DNA of 6,899 nucleotides, from NCBI GenBank assembly GCA_017533165.1, contig JAFXIM010000085.1, positions 1-6,899 on the forward strand, read 5' to 3'. How positions within the stretch are numbered: the first letter of the stretch is position 1; every line of letters starts with the position of its first letter. Below the pieces are notes generated by a model. That model had not been told where the DNA came from. It searched no databases and saw only the letters and a list, made by a program, of their open reading frames with translations. The stretch is from Eggerthellaceae bacterium. Its GTDB lineage: Bacteria; Actinomycetota; Coriobacteriia; Coriobacteriales; Eggerthellaceae. Shown here piece by piece: positions 1 to 6,485 of this stretch. Both the position numbers and the translations under genes were made by a program.

Positions 1-1179
1 ATGGACGGCGATGAGATGACGCGCATTATCTGGCAGATGATCAAGGATGATCTGATCTGCCCCTTTGTCGATCTGAAGACCGAGTACTACGATCTTGGCC
101 TCGAAAACCGCGATGCGACGAATGATCAGGTAACGGTTGATTCGGCGGAGGCTACCAAGCGTCTTGGCGTCGCTGTTAAGTGCGCAACCATCACCGCCAA
201 CGCCGCCCGTGTTGAGGAATACGGTCTGAAGGAGATGTGGAAGAGCCCCAACGGCACCATTCGCGCCCTGCTTGACGGCACGGTTTTCAGGGCTCCCATT
301 ATTGTCAAGGGCATCGAGCCGTGCGTGCGCAACTGGAAGAAGCCCATCACGCTGGCCCGCCATGCCTATGGTGACGTCTACAAAAACGTCGAGATTCAAG
401 TACCCGGGCCCGGCAAGGTGGAGCTGGTCTATACCGGCGCTGATGGCACCGAGATCCGTGAGCTCGTCCACGAATACGCAGGTCCCGGTGTTGCCCAGGG
501 CATGCACAACCTCGACGACTCCATTGCCAGCTTTGCACGCAGCTGCTTCGGTTACGCGCTTGATACCAAGCAAAGCGTCTGGTTTTCTTCGAAGGATACC
601 ATTTCCAAAAAGTACGACCATCGCTTCAAGGACATCTTCCAAGAGGTTTACGATGCGGAATATGCCGCCGCTTTCGAGGAGGCGGGCATCGAGTACTTCT
701 ACACGCTCATCGATGATGCCGTTGCGCGTGTCATGAAGGCCGAGGGCGGGTTTATCTGGGCCTGCAAGAACTATGACGGCGACGTCATGAGCGACATGGT
801 TTCGAGTGCCTTTGGCAGCCTTGCCATGATGACGAGCGTGCTCGTGAGCCCGCAGGGTGTGTACGAGTACGAAGCTGCGCACGGCACGGTCCAGCGTCAC
901 TACTACAAGCACCTTGCGGGCGAGCAGACTTCCACCAATTCGGTTGCCACCATCTTCGCTTGGTCGGGAGCTTTGCGCAAGCGCGGCGAGCTCGACCAGC
1001 TTCCCGAACTGGTGGGCTTTGCCAACGCCCTAGAGGAGGCCACGGTGGCCGTTATCGAAAGCGGTCGCATGACGGGCGACTTGGCGCTCATCACCACGCT
1101 TGAGAATCCCCAGAAGCTGTCTACCCATGCCTTCATCAAGGCGGTAGCCGACGAACTGCGAAGCAGGCTTGTGCGATAA
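1..1179 (+). CDS. icd: NADP-dependent isocitrate dehydrogenase, eukaryote-type homodimer (5' end cut off)
   Basis: Oxidises isocitrate to 2-oxoglutarate and CO2 with NADP+, a cytosolic TCA-cycle step that also supplies NADPH. The 392 visible residues align along their whole length with human IDH1 from memory. Seen: SPNGTIR (82-88), R97 and ARHAYGD with R120, matching the substrate arginines R100, R109 and R132 of IDH1; Y127; K198 (IDH1 K212); D238, and NYDGD with D261 and D265, for the metal; and AAHGTVQRH (292-300), where R299-H300 is the NADP-selecting pair. Members normally have about 10-15 residues before the [11 protein letters not shown] stretch, forming the first beta strand. The ATG at base 1 is therefore probably an internal methionine and the true start lies left of the window. 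It ends at TAA. This is the subfamily found in eukaryotes and some bacteria, not the E. coli Icd type. The family call is near certain; only the start is open. Confidence 0.95.
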   Translation: MDGDEMTRIIWQMIKDDLICPFVDLKTEYYDLGLENRDATNDQVTVDSAEATKRLGVAVKCATITANAARVEEYGLKEMWKSPNGTIRALLDGTVFRAPIIVKGIEPCVRNWKKPITLARHAYGDVYKNVEIQVPGPGKVELVYTGADGTEIRELVHEYAGPGVAQGMHNLDDSIASFARSCFGYALDTKQSVWFSSKDTISKKYDHRFKDIFQEVYDAEYAAAFEEAGIEYFYTLIDDAVARVMKAEGGFIWACKNYDGDVMSDMVSSAFGSLAMMTSVLVSPQGVYEYEAAHGTVQRHYYKHLAGEQTSTNSVATIFAWSGALRKRGELDQLPELVGFANALEEATVAVIESGRMTGDLALITTLENPQKLSTHAFIKAVADELRSRLVR

Positions 1180-1210
1180 TAGCTAGCCGTACTTCTAGCA
1201 CCGCTTTTTC

Positions 1211-1216
1211 AGGGAG
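1211..1216 (+). promoter_or_regulatory. Ribosome binding site of the membrane protein gene
   Basis: AGGGAG sits 6 bases before ATG 1223. That spacing favours the ATG over the TTG codon three bases upstream, which would leave only 3 bases. Confidence 0.6.
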
Positions 1217-1222
1217 CACTTG

Positions 1223-2290
1223 ATGGCCCGAGCCAAAAAACCTACGAAGATGTTTTTGTCGTACACGGCTCAGCTTGTGCTCAGGCTAGTCCTGTTTGGC
1301 TTGGGCATCGCTGCCTGCGCGCTTGCTCCCGAGCAGCTTTCCATGTCGGAGAGCTTTGGCTTTCGCGGTGGCTTTGACTTAATCGACGCGGTCTTCGTTC
1401 TTATCGTGCTCGACAATTTGACCAAGTTCTTTCCCAGCGCCAAGATTTCCATGGGCAGCCTTAAGCAGTATGGCGAGTTCCACGTGCCCACGCTCAAAAT
1501 GTTTAAGGGCGGCCGCGAGGCGGTGCTCGCTTACGTGCGTGAGCTGATCGCGCAGGGCCGCATTGCCGTCGAGCGATTCCCCTCCACCTTCCCCCAGCAG
1601 TTGCGAACTGCATGGGAAGAAACGGTGTCTGGCACACGAGACTCCATTCGCACGCTCATGCGCAGCATTGACTTTGTGCGCCTCATTCCCTTCGGGGAAG
1701 ATCAGCTGTCTGTGGATGATGAGGCCCGTGAGCAGATTCGTCGCGACCGATTCAAGGAGACCAGTCGTGCGGGCGCTTTCTGGATCATCTTCAACCTGAT
1801 CATCGCACTTGCGCTTGATTGGCTCGGATTCATTGGCGAAGGTGCGCTCTACCAAGAGCAGGCACTGCTCGTATGGGTGCTCTTCTACTTCCTCTTCGAT
1901 ATGATCTGCGTGGTCTTGTGGTGCCCCGTGCAGCTTCTGGTCATGAGGAACCGTTGCTGCACCACTTGCCAGATCTTCAATTGGGATGCCGTCATGACCG
2001 TCACGCCGCTGCTCCTCATTGCGGGAAACTTGAGCTGCGCGTGGTTTACCTGGCCTCTGTTGATCCTGGCTTTTGTAATCCTCGTGCGTTGGGAGCTTGC
2101 CTTCGCGCGCCATCCCGAACGTTTTGACGAGAGGACCAACGCATCTCTTGCCTGCGCCAATTGCAAGGACAAGCTTTGCTACATTCGCGAGCCTATTTAC
2201 AGAAAACTCCCCGACATTCCGAGCCTCGCCAAGACGGCAACAGGGTATGATGGGCGTGAACGCGAGTCGATGGGGAAGGGGACTTCGTGA
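1223..2290 (+). CDS. Polytopic membrane protein with C-terminal cysteine clusters, function unknown
   Basis: I do not recognise a characterised family. The 355-residue protein has about six hydrophobic segments, near 13-34, 51-69, 183-204, 214-237, 255-275 and 276-294. A charged, probably cytosolic region lies between the second and third (about 70-182). Near the C-terminus are two cysteine clusters: NRCCTTCQIFNWD (C245, C246, C249), between the fourth and fifth segments, and CANCKDKLC (C311, C314, C319), after the last segment. CxxC pairs of this kind often bind zinc or iron, or are redox-active; whether these do is inference. ATG 1223 is chosen over the in-frame TTG at 1220 because AGGGAG lies 6 bases upstream. 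It follows icd by 43 bases. Its TGA stop overlaps a possible GTG start of the CapA-like gene, so co-expression with that gene is likely. I have a vague memory of similar uncharacterised proteins in clostridia, but cannot name a family. Confidence 0.85.
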   Translation: MARAKKPTKMFLSYTAQLVLRLVLFGLGIAACALAPEQLSMSESFGFRGGFDLIDAVFVLIVLDNLTKFFPSAKISMGSLKQYGEFHVPTLKMFKGGREAVLAYVRELIAQGRIAVERFPSTFPQQLRTAWEETVSGTRDSIRTLMRSIDFVRLIPFGEDQLSVDDEAREQIRRDRFKETSRAGAFWIIFNLIIALALDWLGFIGEGALYQEQALLVWVLFYFLFDMICVVLWCPVQLLVMRNRCCTTCQIFNWDAVMTVTPLLLIAGNLSCAWFTWPLLILAFVILVRWELAFARHPERFDERTNASLACANCKDKLCYIREPIYRKLPDIPSLAKTATGYDGRERESMGKGTS

Positions 2291-2301
2291 GCGACGATCG
2301 C

Positions 2302-2307
2302 AAGGAG
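2302..2307 (+). promoter_or_regulatory. Ribosome binding site deciding the CapA-like start
   Basis: AAGGAG sits 6 bases before ATG 2314 and is the best match to the Shine-Dalgarno consensus near this gene's start. The rival GTG 2287 has only a G-rich AAGGGGA (2276-2282) upstream, but gains from the GTGA overlap with the previous stop. Confidence 0.55.
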
Positions 2308-2313
2308 CGAGGA

Positions 2314-3807
2314 ATGAACGCATCGGAAGATGAGCGCTTGGCCGCTCGACGTGCTGCTGCGCGCGAACGCTTGGCTGCGCGACAGAGCGCTCGAGGGGCT
2401 ACCGGTCAAAATGCCCCCGTTTCGGGAGCCGGTGGCGAGCCTCCCTCCGGCCGTGTTGTCGTCAATCCCGATGGTCGCGTTGATCGAACCTCGCGCCGCG
2501 CTCCCTCCATGAGCTCGCCGAACGATCAGCGCATGCCTGCCGCCGCACCTCACAGGCCCCAGCGTGCATCTTCGCGCAATCATGCCGCCGATGCTTCCCG
2601 CCGGGCGAATGGTGCTGAGGTTCGCAGGTCTACTCCTGGTTCGATTGACTACAATCATCCGCCCGCGTCGCGCGGAAAGTCCGCCTCTTATGCTCCCGGC
2701 AAGAAGAAGTCATCCGTTCTTCCCAAGATCATCGCGCTTCTGGTGGTGCTTGCGCTCGTTGCGGGTATTGCGTTTGGCGTGGTGCCCATTATCAAGAACA
2801 TGCTTTCCTCGGGCGAGGTGAGCGGTGGGACAAGCGATGACCGCCTCGAAGTGGTCGACGATGCTGTGGCTCCCGTGAGCCTGACCGTCACCTTTGCGGG
2901 AGACTGCACCCTTGGCACCGATGCGAACTTCAATAAGTCAACCAGCCTTCCAGCCAAGTATGACGAGGTGGGTGATCCCGCTTACTTCATGGCAAACGTC
3001 TATGACATCTTCTCAACCGACGACCTCACCGTGGTCAATCTTGAGGGTACTCTCACCGAGTCGACCACGCGCGTTGACAAGCAGTTTGCCTTTAAGGGTG
3101 ATCCGGCTTACACATCTATCCTGACCTCGGGAGATATCGAGGCTGTCAGCTTGGCCAACAACCACTCCAAGGACTACGGCGAGCAAAGCTATACCGATAC
3201 CATCGCAGCTTGCGATGCAGCGGGCGTGCCGAGCTTTGGCTATGACCGTATTGCCTATGTTGACGTCAAGGGCATCAAAGTGGCCCTTATTGGCACCTAT
3301 GAACTTGCCATTCACGAGGGCATCAAAGACGAGATGGTCTCAAACATCGCCGAGGCCCGCGCCCAGGGCGCGCAGCTGGTTTTCGTATACATGCACTGGG
3401 GTCTTGAGCGCGAATACGTACCCAATAGCACGCAGATGAACCTGGGTCATGCCGCTATCGATGCCGGTGCCGATTTGGTGGTCGGTGCCCACCCGCATGT
3501 TATCCAGGGTTATGAGGTGTACAAGGATCGCTACATCGTGTACAACTTGGGCAACTTCTGCTTCGGCGGCAACTCGAACCCCTCCGACAAGGACTGCATG
3601 ATCTTCCAGCAGACCTTCACGGTGACCGGCGACGATGTTGCCCTCGATAAGCAGGTGAAGGTGATCCCGTGCTCCATCTCCTCAACGAGCTCTTACAACA
3701 ACTACCAGCCCACGCCTGCAACGGGATCCGAGGCTGATCGCATCATGGCCAAGATAGAGAATTCGAGCGCGAAGATTGCTGATGCGGCCGCAGCGATGGC
3801 GTCGTAG
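2314..3807 (+). CDS. CapA family protein (metallophosphatase fold), N-terminally membrane-anchored
   Basis: A protein of 497 residues in three parts. Residues 1 to about 135 are basic and rich in Arg, Ala, Ser and Pro, probably disordered and cytosolic. One membrane helix follows (about 137-160, after GKKKSS), with no signal-peptidase site evident. The rest is an extracellular PGA_cap/CapA domain with the family motifs in order: TFAGDC (193-198), NLEG (242-245), LANNHSKDYG (280-289), YMHWG with H361, GAHPH (391-395) and YNLGNF (410-415). These Asp, Asn and His residues match the metal-ligand pattern of calcineurin-like phosphoesterases. Known CapA/PgsA proteins take part in poly-gamma-glutamate capsule synthesis. 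No capB or capC partner is visible here, so the substrate is unknown and a role in another envelope polymer is equally possible. ATG 2314 is preferred because AAGGAG lies 6 bases upstream. GTG 2287, overlapping the previous stop by four bases, would add 9 residues. Confidence 0.88.
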   Translation: MNASEDERLAARRAAARERLAARQSARGATGQNAPVSGAGGEPPSGRVVVNPDGRVDRTSRRAPSMSSPNDQRMPAAAPHRPQRASSRNHAADASRRANGAEVRRSTPGSIDYNHPPASRGKSASYAPGKKKSSVLPKIIALLVVLALVAGIAFGVVPIIKNMLSSGEVSGGTSDDRLEVVDDAVAPVSLTVTFAGDCTLGTDANFNKSTSLPAKYDEVGDPAYFMANVYDIFSTDDLTVVNLEGTLTESTTRVDKQFAFKGDPAYTSILTSGDIEAVSLANNHSKDYGEQSYTDTIAACDAAGVPSFGYDRIAYVDVKGIKVALIGTYELAIHEGIKDEMVSNIAEARAQGAQLVFVYMHWGLEREYVPNSTQMNLGHAAIDAGADLVVGAHPHVIQGYEVYKDRYIVYNLGNFCFGGNSNPSDKDCMIFQQTFTVTGDDVALDKQVKVIPCSISSTSSYNNYQPTPATGSEADRIMAKIENSSAKIADAAAAMAS

Positions 3808-3862
3808 GAGCTTACGGGTTACGACGCTGTAAAGTTTTGAGCTGTCCTCTCAAGCTCTTGTT

Positions 3863-3868
3863 CATAAT
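3863..3868 (+). promoter_or_regulatory. Weak candidate -10 box in the gap before ddh
   Basis: The 133-base gap between the CapA-like gene and ddh holds CATAAT, five of six matches to the -10 consensus. The nearest -35-like hexamer, TTGAGC (3837-3842), is 20 bases upstream, longer than the usual 16-18. A second hexamer, TTGACT (3884-3889), has no -10 at the right distance. A promoter somewhere in this gap is plausible, but the exact site is not secure. No strong GC-rich terminator follows the CapA-like stop, so read-through into ddh is also possible. Confidence 0.25.
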
Positions 3869-3928
3869 GAACGCGAGCATGATTTGACTTCTCTTTATAG
3901 GAGCATGTCCTTCGATTTTCCGTTCTCT

Positions 3929-3934
3929 AGGAGG
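3929..3934 (+). promoter_or_regulatory. Ribosome binding site of ddh, sets its start
   Basis: A perfect AGGAGG lies 6 bases before ATG 3941. It rules out the in-frame TTG at 3884, which would add 19 residues ahead of the nucleotide-binding strand. Confidence 0.85.
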
Positions 3935-3940
3935 CGCAGT

Positions 3941-4927
3941 ATGACGATTCGAATCGGTATTCTTGGCTATGGCAACCTTGGTCGCGGTGTTGAGCTCGCT
4001 TGTCGTGACAACGCTGATACCGAGCTGGTGGCCTTGTTTACGCGTCGAGACCCCTCTTCGGTGAAGACGCAGACTGAGGGGATCGCCGTCTATCCTGCAG
4101 CTTCCCTAGAAGATCATGTGGACGACGTCGACGTGTTGGTGATCTGCGGTGGCAGCGCAACCGATCTCCCCGAGCAGACCCCCGCTTGCGCAAAGCTGTT
4201 CAACGTGGTTGACTCCTTCGATACGCATGCCAATATTCCGGCTCACTTTGCCCGTGTTGATGAAGCGGCTTGTGCTGGCGGCAAGGTCGCCGTCATCTCT
4301 GCCGGCTGGGATCCGGGCATGTTCTCGGTTGCCCGCGTGTACGCAAACGCCATCCTGCCCAACGGCGCGGACTACACCTTCTGGGGTCGTGGCGTGTCTC
4401 AGGGTCATAGTGATGCTATTCGTCGTATTCCCGGCGTGGTCGACGCTCGCCAGTACACGGTTCCCGTACCTGCCGCACTCGAAGCTGTTCGTGCGGGGGA
4501 GAATCCGCAGCTTTCCACTCGCGAGAAGCATACGCGTGAGTGCTTCGTGGCTATTGAAGATGGCGCTGATGCGGTGGCCATCGAAAAGGCCATCGTTGAG
4601 ATGCCCAATTATTTCGCCGATTATGACACCACCGTCACTTTTGTGTCCGCTGAAGAGCTTGCGCTTAACCATGCGGGCTTGCCGCACGGCGGTTCGGTGA
4701 TTCGCACTGGCTCTACCGGACTTGAAGGGCAGAACAAGCACGTCATCGAGTACTCGCTCGAACTCGACTCAAACCCCGAGTTTACCGGTAGCGTTCTTCT
4801 GGCTTGTGCTCGTGCGGCTCACCGCATGGCTGAGGCTGGTCAGGTTGGTTGCAAGACCATCTTCGACATCCCGCCTGTCATGATGAGCACCATGAGCCCA
4901 GCTGACCTTCGCGCCCATATGCTCTAA
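3941..4927 (+). CDS. ddh: meso-Diaminopimelate D-dehydrogenase
   Basis: Catalyses the reversible NADPH-dependent reductive amination of tetrahydrodipicolinate to meso-diaminopimelate. This one-step branch supplies lysine and the peptidoglycan cross-link residue, and bypasses the succinylase or acetylase routes and DapF. The 328-residue protein matches Corynebacterium glutamicum Ddh (about 320 residues) in order: the Rossmann loop GYGNLG (9-14); FTRRD (33-37), whose paired arginines bind the NADP phosphate; GSATDLPEQ (71-79); VDSFDTH (90-96); SAGWDPGMFS (120-129); FWGRGVSQGHSD (147-158); RRIPGV (161-166); KHTRECFV (196-203); LPHGG (247-251); and RAAHRM (291-296). Most of these lie in the cofactor pocket or substrate cleft in the known structure. 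Nothing looks damaged. The start is fixed by a perfect AGGAGG six bases upstream, and a residue-level match begins right at MTIRIGILGYGN. Downstream is a separately promoted transporter gene. Confidence 0.95.
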   Translation: MTIRIGILGYGNLGRGVELACRDNADTELVALFTRRDPSSVKTQTEGIAVYPAASLEDHVDDVDVLVICGGSATDLPEQTPACAKLFNVVDSFDTHANIPAHFARVDEAACAGGKVAVISAGWDPGMFSVARVYANAILPNGADYTFWGRGVSQGHSDAIRRIPGVVDARQYTVPVPAALEAVRAGENPQLSTREKHTRECFVAIEDGADAVAIEKAIVEMPNYFADYDTTVTFVSAEELALNHAGLPHGGSVIRTGSTGLEGQNKHVIEYSLELDSNPEFTGSVLLACARAAHRMAEAGQVGCKTIFDIPPVMMSTMSPADLRAHML

Positions 4928-4957
4928 GCTCCTGCGCTAAAGGCGCGAAGCAATTCC

Positions 4958-4985
4958 TTGACCTCGTGATCTATTGCCTTACAAT
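4958..4985 (+). promoter_or_regulatory. Sigma70-type promoter of the transporter gene
   Basis: TTGACC (4958-4963) and TACAAT (4980-4985) are separated by 16 bases; each matches its consensus at five of six positions. Transcription would start near 4991-4993, about 22-24 bases before ATG 5015. That start point excludes the in-frame GTG at 4988 as the translation start. It also means the transporter can be expressed independently of ddh. Confidence 0.75.
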
Positions 4986-5003
4986 GAGTGAACTTGTCGA
5001 GGA

Positions 5004-5009
5004 AAAGAG
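5004..5009 (+). promoter_or_regulatory. Ribosome binding site of the transporter gene
   Basis: AAAGAG lies 5 bases before ATG 5015, with GAGGA (4999-5003) just upstream at 11 bases. The two run together as a purine-rich stretch. The match is moderate, but no other start in this region has a better one. Confidence 0.5.
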
Positions 5010-5014
5010 TTTCT

Positions 5015-6406
5015 ATGAGCAATTCACATCATTCTGCTGACGAAGCGGTTCTCGTAGAGGGAGAAGCTGCGGCCGCCGCCGGGAAACAGCGTGATACCTT
5101 CGCGTCTCGTACGGGCTTTATCTTAGCCTGCGTGGGCAGTGCCGTTGGCATGGCTAACATCTGGCTGTTTCCGTATCGTGTAGCCGAACTCGGCGGTGCG
5201 GCTTTCCTCATCCCGTACTTTATCTTCGTCGCGCTGCTTGGCTTCACGGGCGTCATTGGTGAAATGGCCTTTGGCCGCGCTATGGGCACGGGCCCCATGG
5301 GCGCTTTCGGCAAGGCGCTTGAGATGCGCGGCGTGAAGAACGGCGACAAAATAGGCCGCGCGCTCGGTCTTGTTCCCACCTTGGGCGCTTTGGGTATCGC
5401 CATCGGCTATGCCGTTGTCCTGGGTTGGGCTCTCAAGTATGCCTTCGGATCGTTTAGCGGCGAGCTTATCGCGCTTGAGAACGTGGGCCCCTACTTCGGT
5501 GCCATAACGAGCGATTTCGGCAACGTTCCCTTCCATATGCTGGGCTTGGGCCTTACCTTCGTTGTCATGGTCATCGGCGTGTCCAAGGGTATCGAGCGCC
5601 TGAACAAGGTGCTCATGCCGGTGTTCTTCGTTCTCTTGGTTATCGTTGCGATTCGCGTTGCCTTCCTTCCTGGAGCCGGTGCCGGTTACCAGTACCTGCT
5701 GGTGCCGCGTTGGGAGGCGCTCGCTAATCCGACTACGTGGGTGTACGCACTCGGTCAGGCCTTCTTCAGCCTGTCTTTGGCTGGTGGCGGTACGGTTGTG
5801 TATGGCTCTTATCTGAAGAAGTCTGAAAACGTGGTGACCGCAGCTCGCAACGTAGCCATCTTTGACACCTTTGCCGCTTGTGTGGCGGCTTGCGCTATCG
5901 TTCCGGCTGTGTTTGCCTTTGGCTTGGACATATCGAGTGGCCCGCCGCTGATGTTCATCACGTTGCCGGGCATCTTCCAGTCTATGCCTGCGGGCAACTT
6001 GTTCATGATCATCTTTTTCGTGGCGGTGTGCTTCGCGGCTATCACCAGCTTGGTGAACCTGTTCGAGCCGCCCATTGAGGCGCTTGAGGAGCAGTTCAAG
6101 ATTCCCCGTTGGGCTGCTGTTGCCATCGTCGCCGTGCTTGCCGTGGGCGTTGGCCTGTTCCTCGAGAATGGCGATATCGTATCCACCTGGATGGACATCG
6201 TGTCGATCTACATCATGCCGGTCGGTGCTCTTATGGCAGCAATTATGTTCTTCTGGGTATGCCCGAAGGGCTTTGCCAAGGCTCAAGCTGAGCTGGGTTA
6301 TGGCAAGGAACTAGGCCCGTGGTTTGACATCATGACCAAGTACATATTCGTGCCCATCACCGCAGCGGTTATCATCTTGGGTATCTTCTACGGTGGTATC
6401 GGCTAG
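5015..6406 (+). CDS. Neurotransmitter:sodium symporter (SNF/NSS) family transporter, 11 membrane helices
   Basis: A LeuT-fold secondary transporter that imports an amino acid or related small solute with Na+ across the inner membrane; the substrate cannot be read from the sequence. Of 463 residues, about the first 30 are a hydrophilic cytosolic tail. Helix 1 carries GSAVGMANIW (41-50); G41, A43, V44 and N48 match the Na+ ligands G20, A22, V23 and N27 of LeuT. Y132 in helix 3 matches the substrate-contact Y108. The unwound helix 6 has GQAFFSLSLAGG (247-258), with Ser where LeuT has T254. Helix 8 has FAAITS (340-345), keeping the Na2 ligands A341, T344 and S345. The protein ends right after helix 11, as in the 11-helix bacterial members (Tyt1, MhsT) rather than 12-helix LeuT. 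Oddity: L51 replaces the outer-gate arginine (LeuT R30). It has its own promoter upstream and an intrinsic terminator downstream. Confidence 0.93.
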   Translation: MSNSHHSADEAVLVEGEAAAAAGKQRDTFASRTGFILACVGSAVGMANIWLFPYRVAELGGAAFLIPYFIFVALLGFTGVIGEMAFGRAMGTGPMGAFGKALEMRGVKNGDKIGRALGLVPTLGALGIAIGYAVVLGWALKYAFGSFSGELIALENVGPYFGAITSDFGNVPFHMLGLGLTFVVMVIGVSKGIERLNKVLMPVFFVLLVIVAIRVAFLPGAGAGYQYLLVPRWEALANPTTWVYALGQAFFSLSLAGGGTVVYGSYLKKSENVVTAARNVAIFDTFAACVAACAIVPAVFAFGLDISSGPPLMFITLPGIFQSMPAGNLFMIIFFVAVCFAAITSLVNLFEPPIEALEEQFKIPRWAAVAIVAVLAVGVGLFLENGDIVSTWMDIVSIYIMPVGALMAAIMFFWVCPKGFAKAQAELGYGKELGPWFDIMTKYIFVPITAAVIILGIFYGGIG

Positions 6407-6441
6407 TTCGATCGACTCGTTTGCTGGTGTCGCTCATCGCG

Positions 6442-6480
6442 GGGGCGGTTGCATCAGAGGATGCGGCCGCCTCTCTTTTT
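6442..6480 (+). terminator. Intrinsic terminator after the transporter gene
   Basis: GGCGGTTGCATC (6444-6455) pairs with GATGCGGCCGCC (6460-6471) around an AGAG loop, giving a 12-pair stem with two G-U wobbles. It extends outward by a further G-U and G-C pair and is followed by TCTC and five T (6476-6480). It begins 35 bases after the transporter stop. The two wobbles become A-C mismatches in a minus-strand transcript and that side lacks a T run, so it works mainly for the plus strand. Confidence 0.88.
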
Positions 6481-6485
6481 GAATA

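Noticed and set aside
272..736. A 154-codon plus-strand frame inside icd
   Set aside because: Ser/Arg/Pro-rich out-of-frame shadow within a strongly conserved enzyme.
1182..1209. GCTAG and CTAGC hairpin followed by TTTTT after icd, as a terminator
   Set aside because: The stem is only five pairs with an eight-base loop, and the T run starts six bases after it. Too weak to call; read-through into the next gene is likely.
1379..2323. A 314-codon open frame on the minus strand opposite the unknown membrane protein
   Set aside because: Charged, low-information product opposite a gene with clear membrane helices, a ribosome site and good spacing to its neighbours; no ribosome site of its own stood out.
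3837..3857. Small inverted repeats (TTGAG/CTCAA and GAGCT/AGCTC) after the CapA-like gene
   Set aside because: Five-pair, mutually exclusive stems without a T run; no better than chance in a gap of this size.
3884..3940. Longer ddh start at TTG 3884
   Set aside because: It has no ribosome site, and the 19 added residues do not fit the family. ATG 3941 has a perfect AGGAGG at 6 bases.
4988..5014. Longer transporter start at GTG 4988
   Set aside because: It lies before the transcription start predicted from the TTGACC/TACAAT promoter and has no ribosome site.
5123..6286. A 387-codon open frame on the minus strand opposite the transporter gene
   Set aside because: Its product is rich in His, Arg, Asp and Glu with no recognisable domain, and it lies entirely opposite a well-supported membrane protein. 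It is the mirror of the codon bias of that gene.
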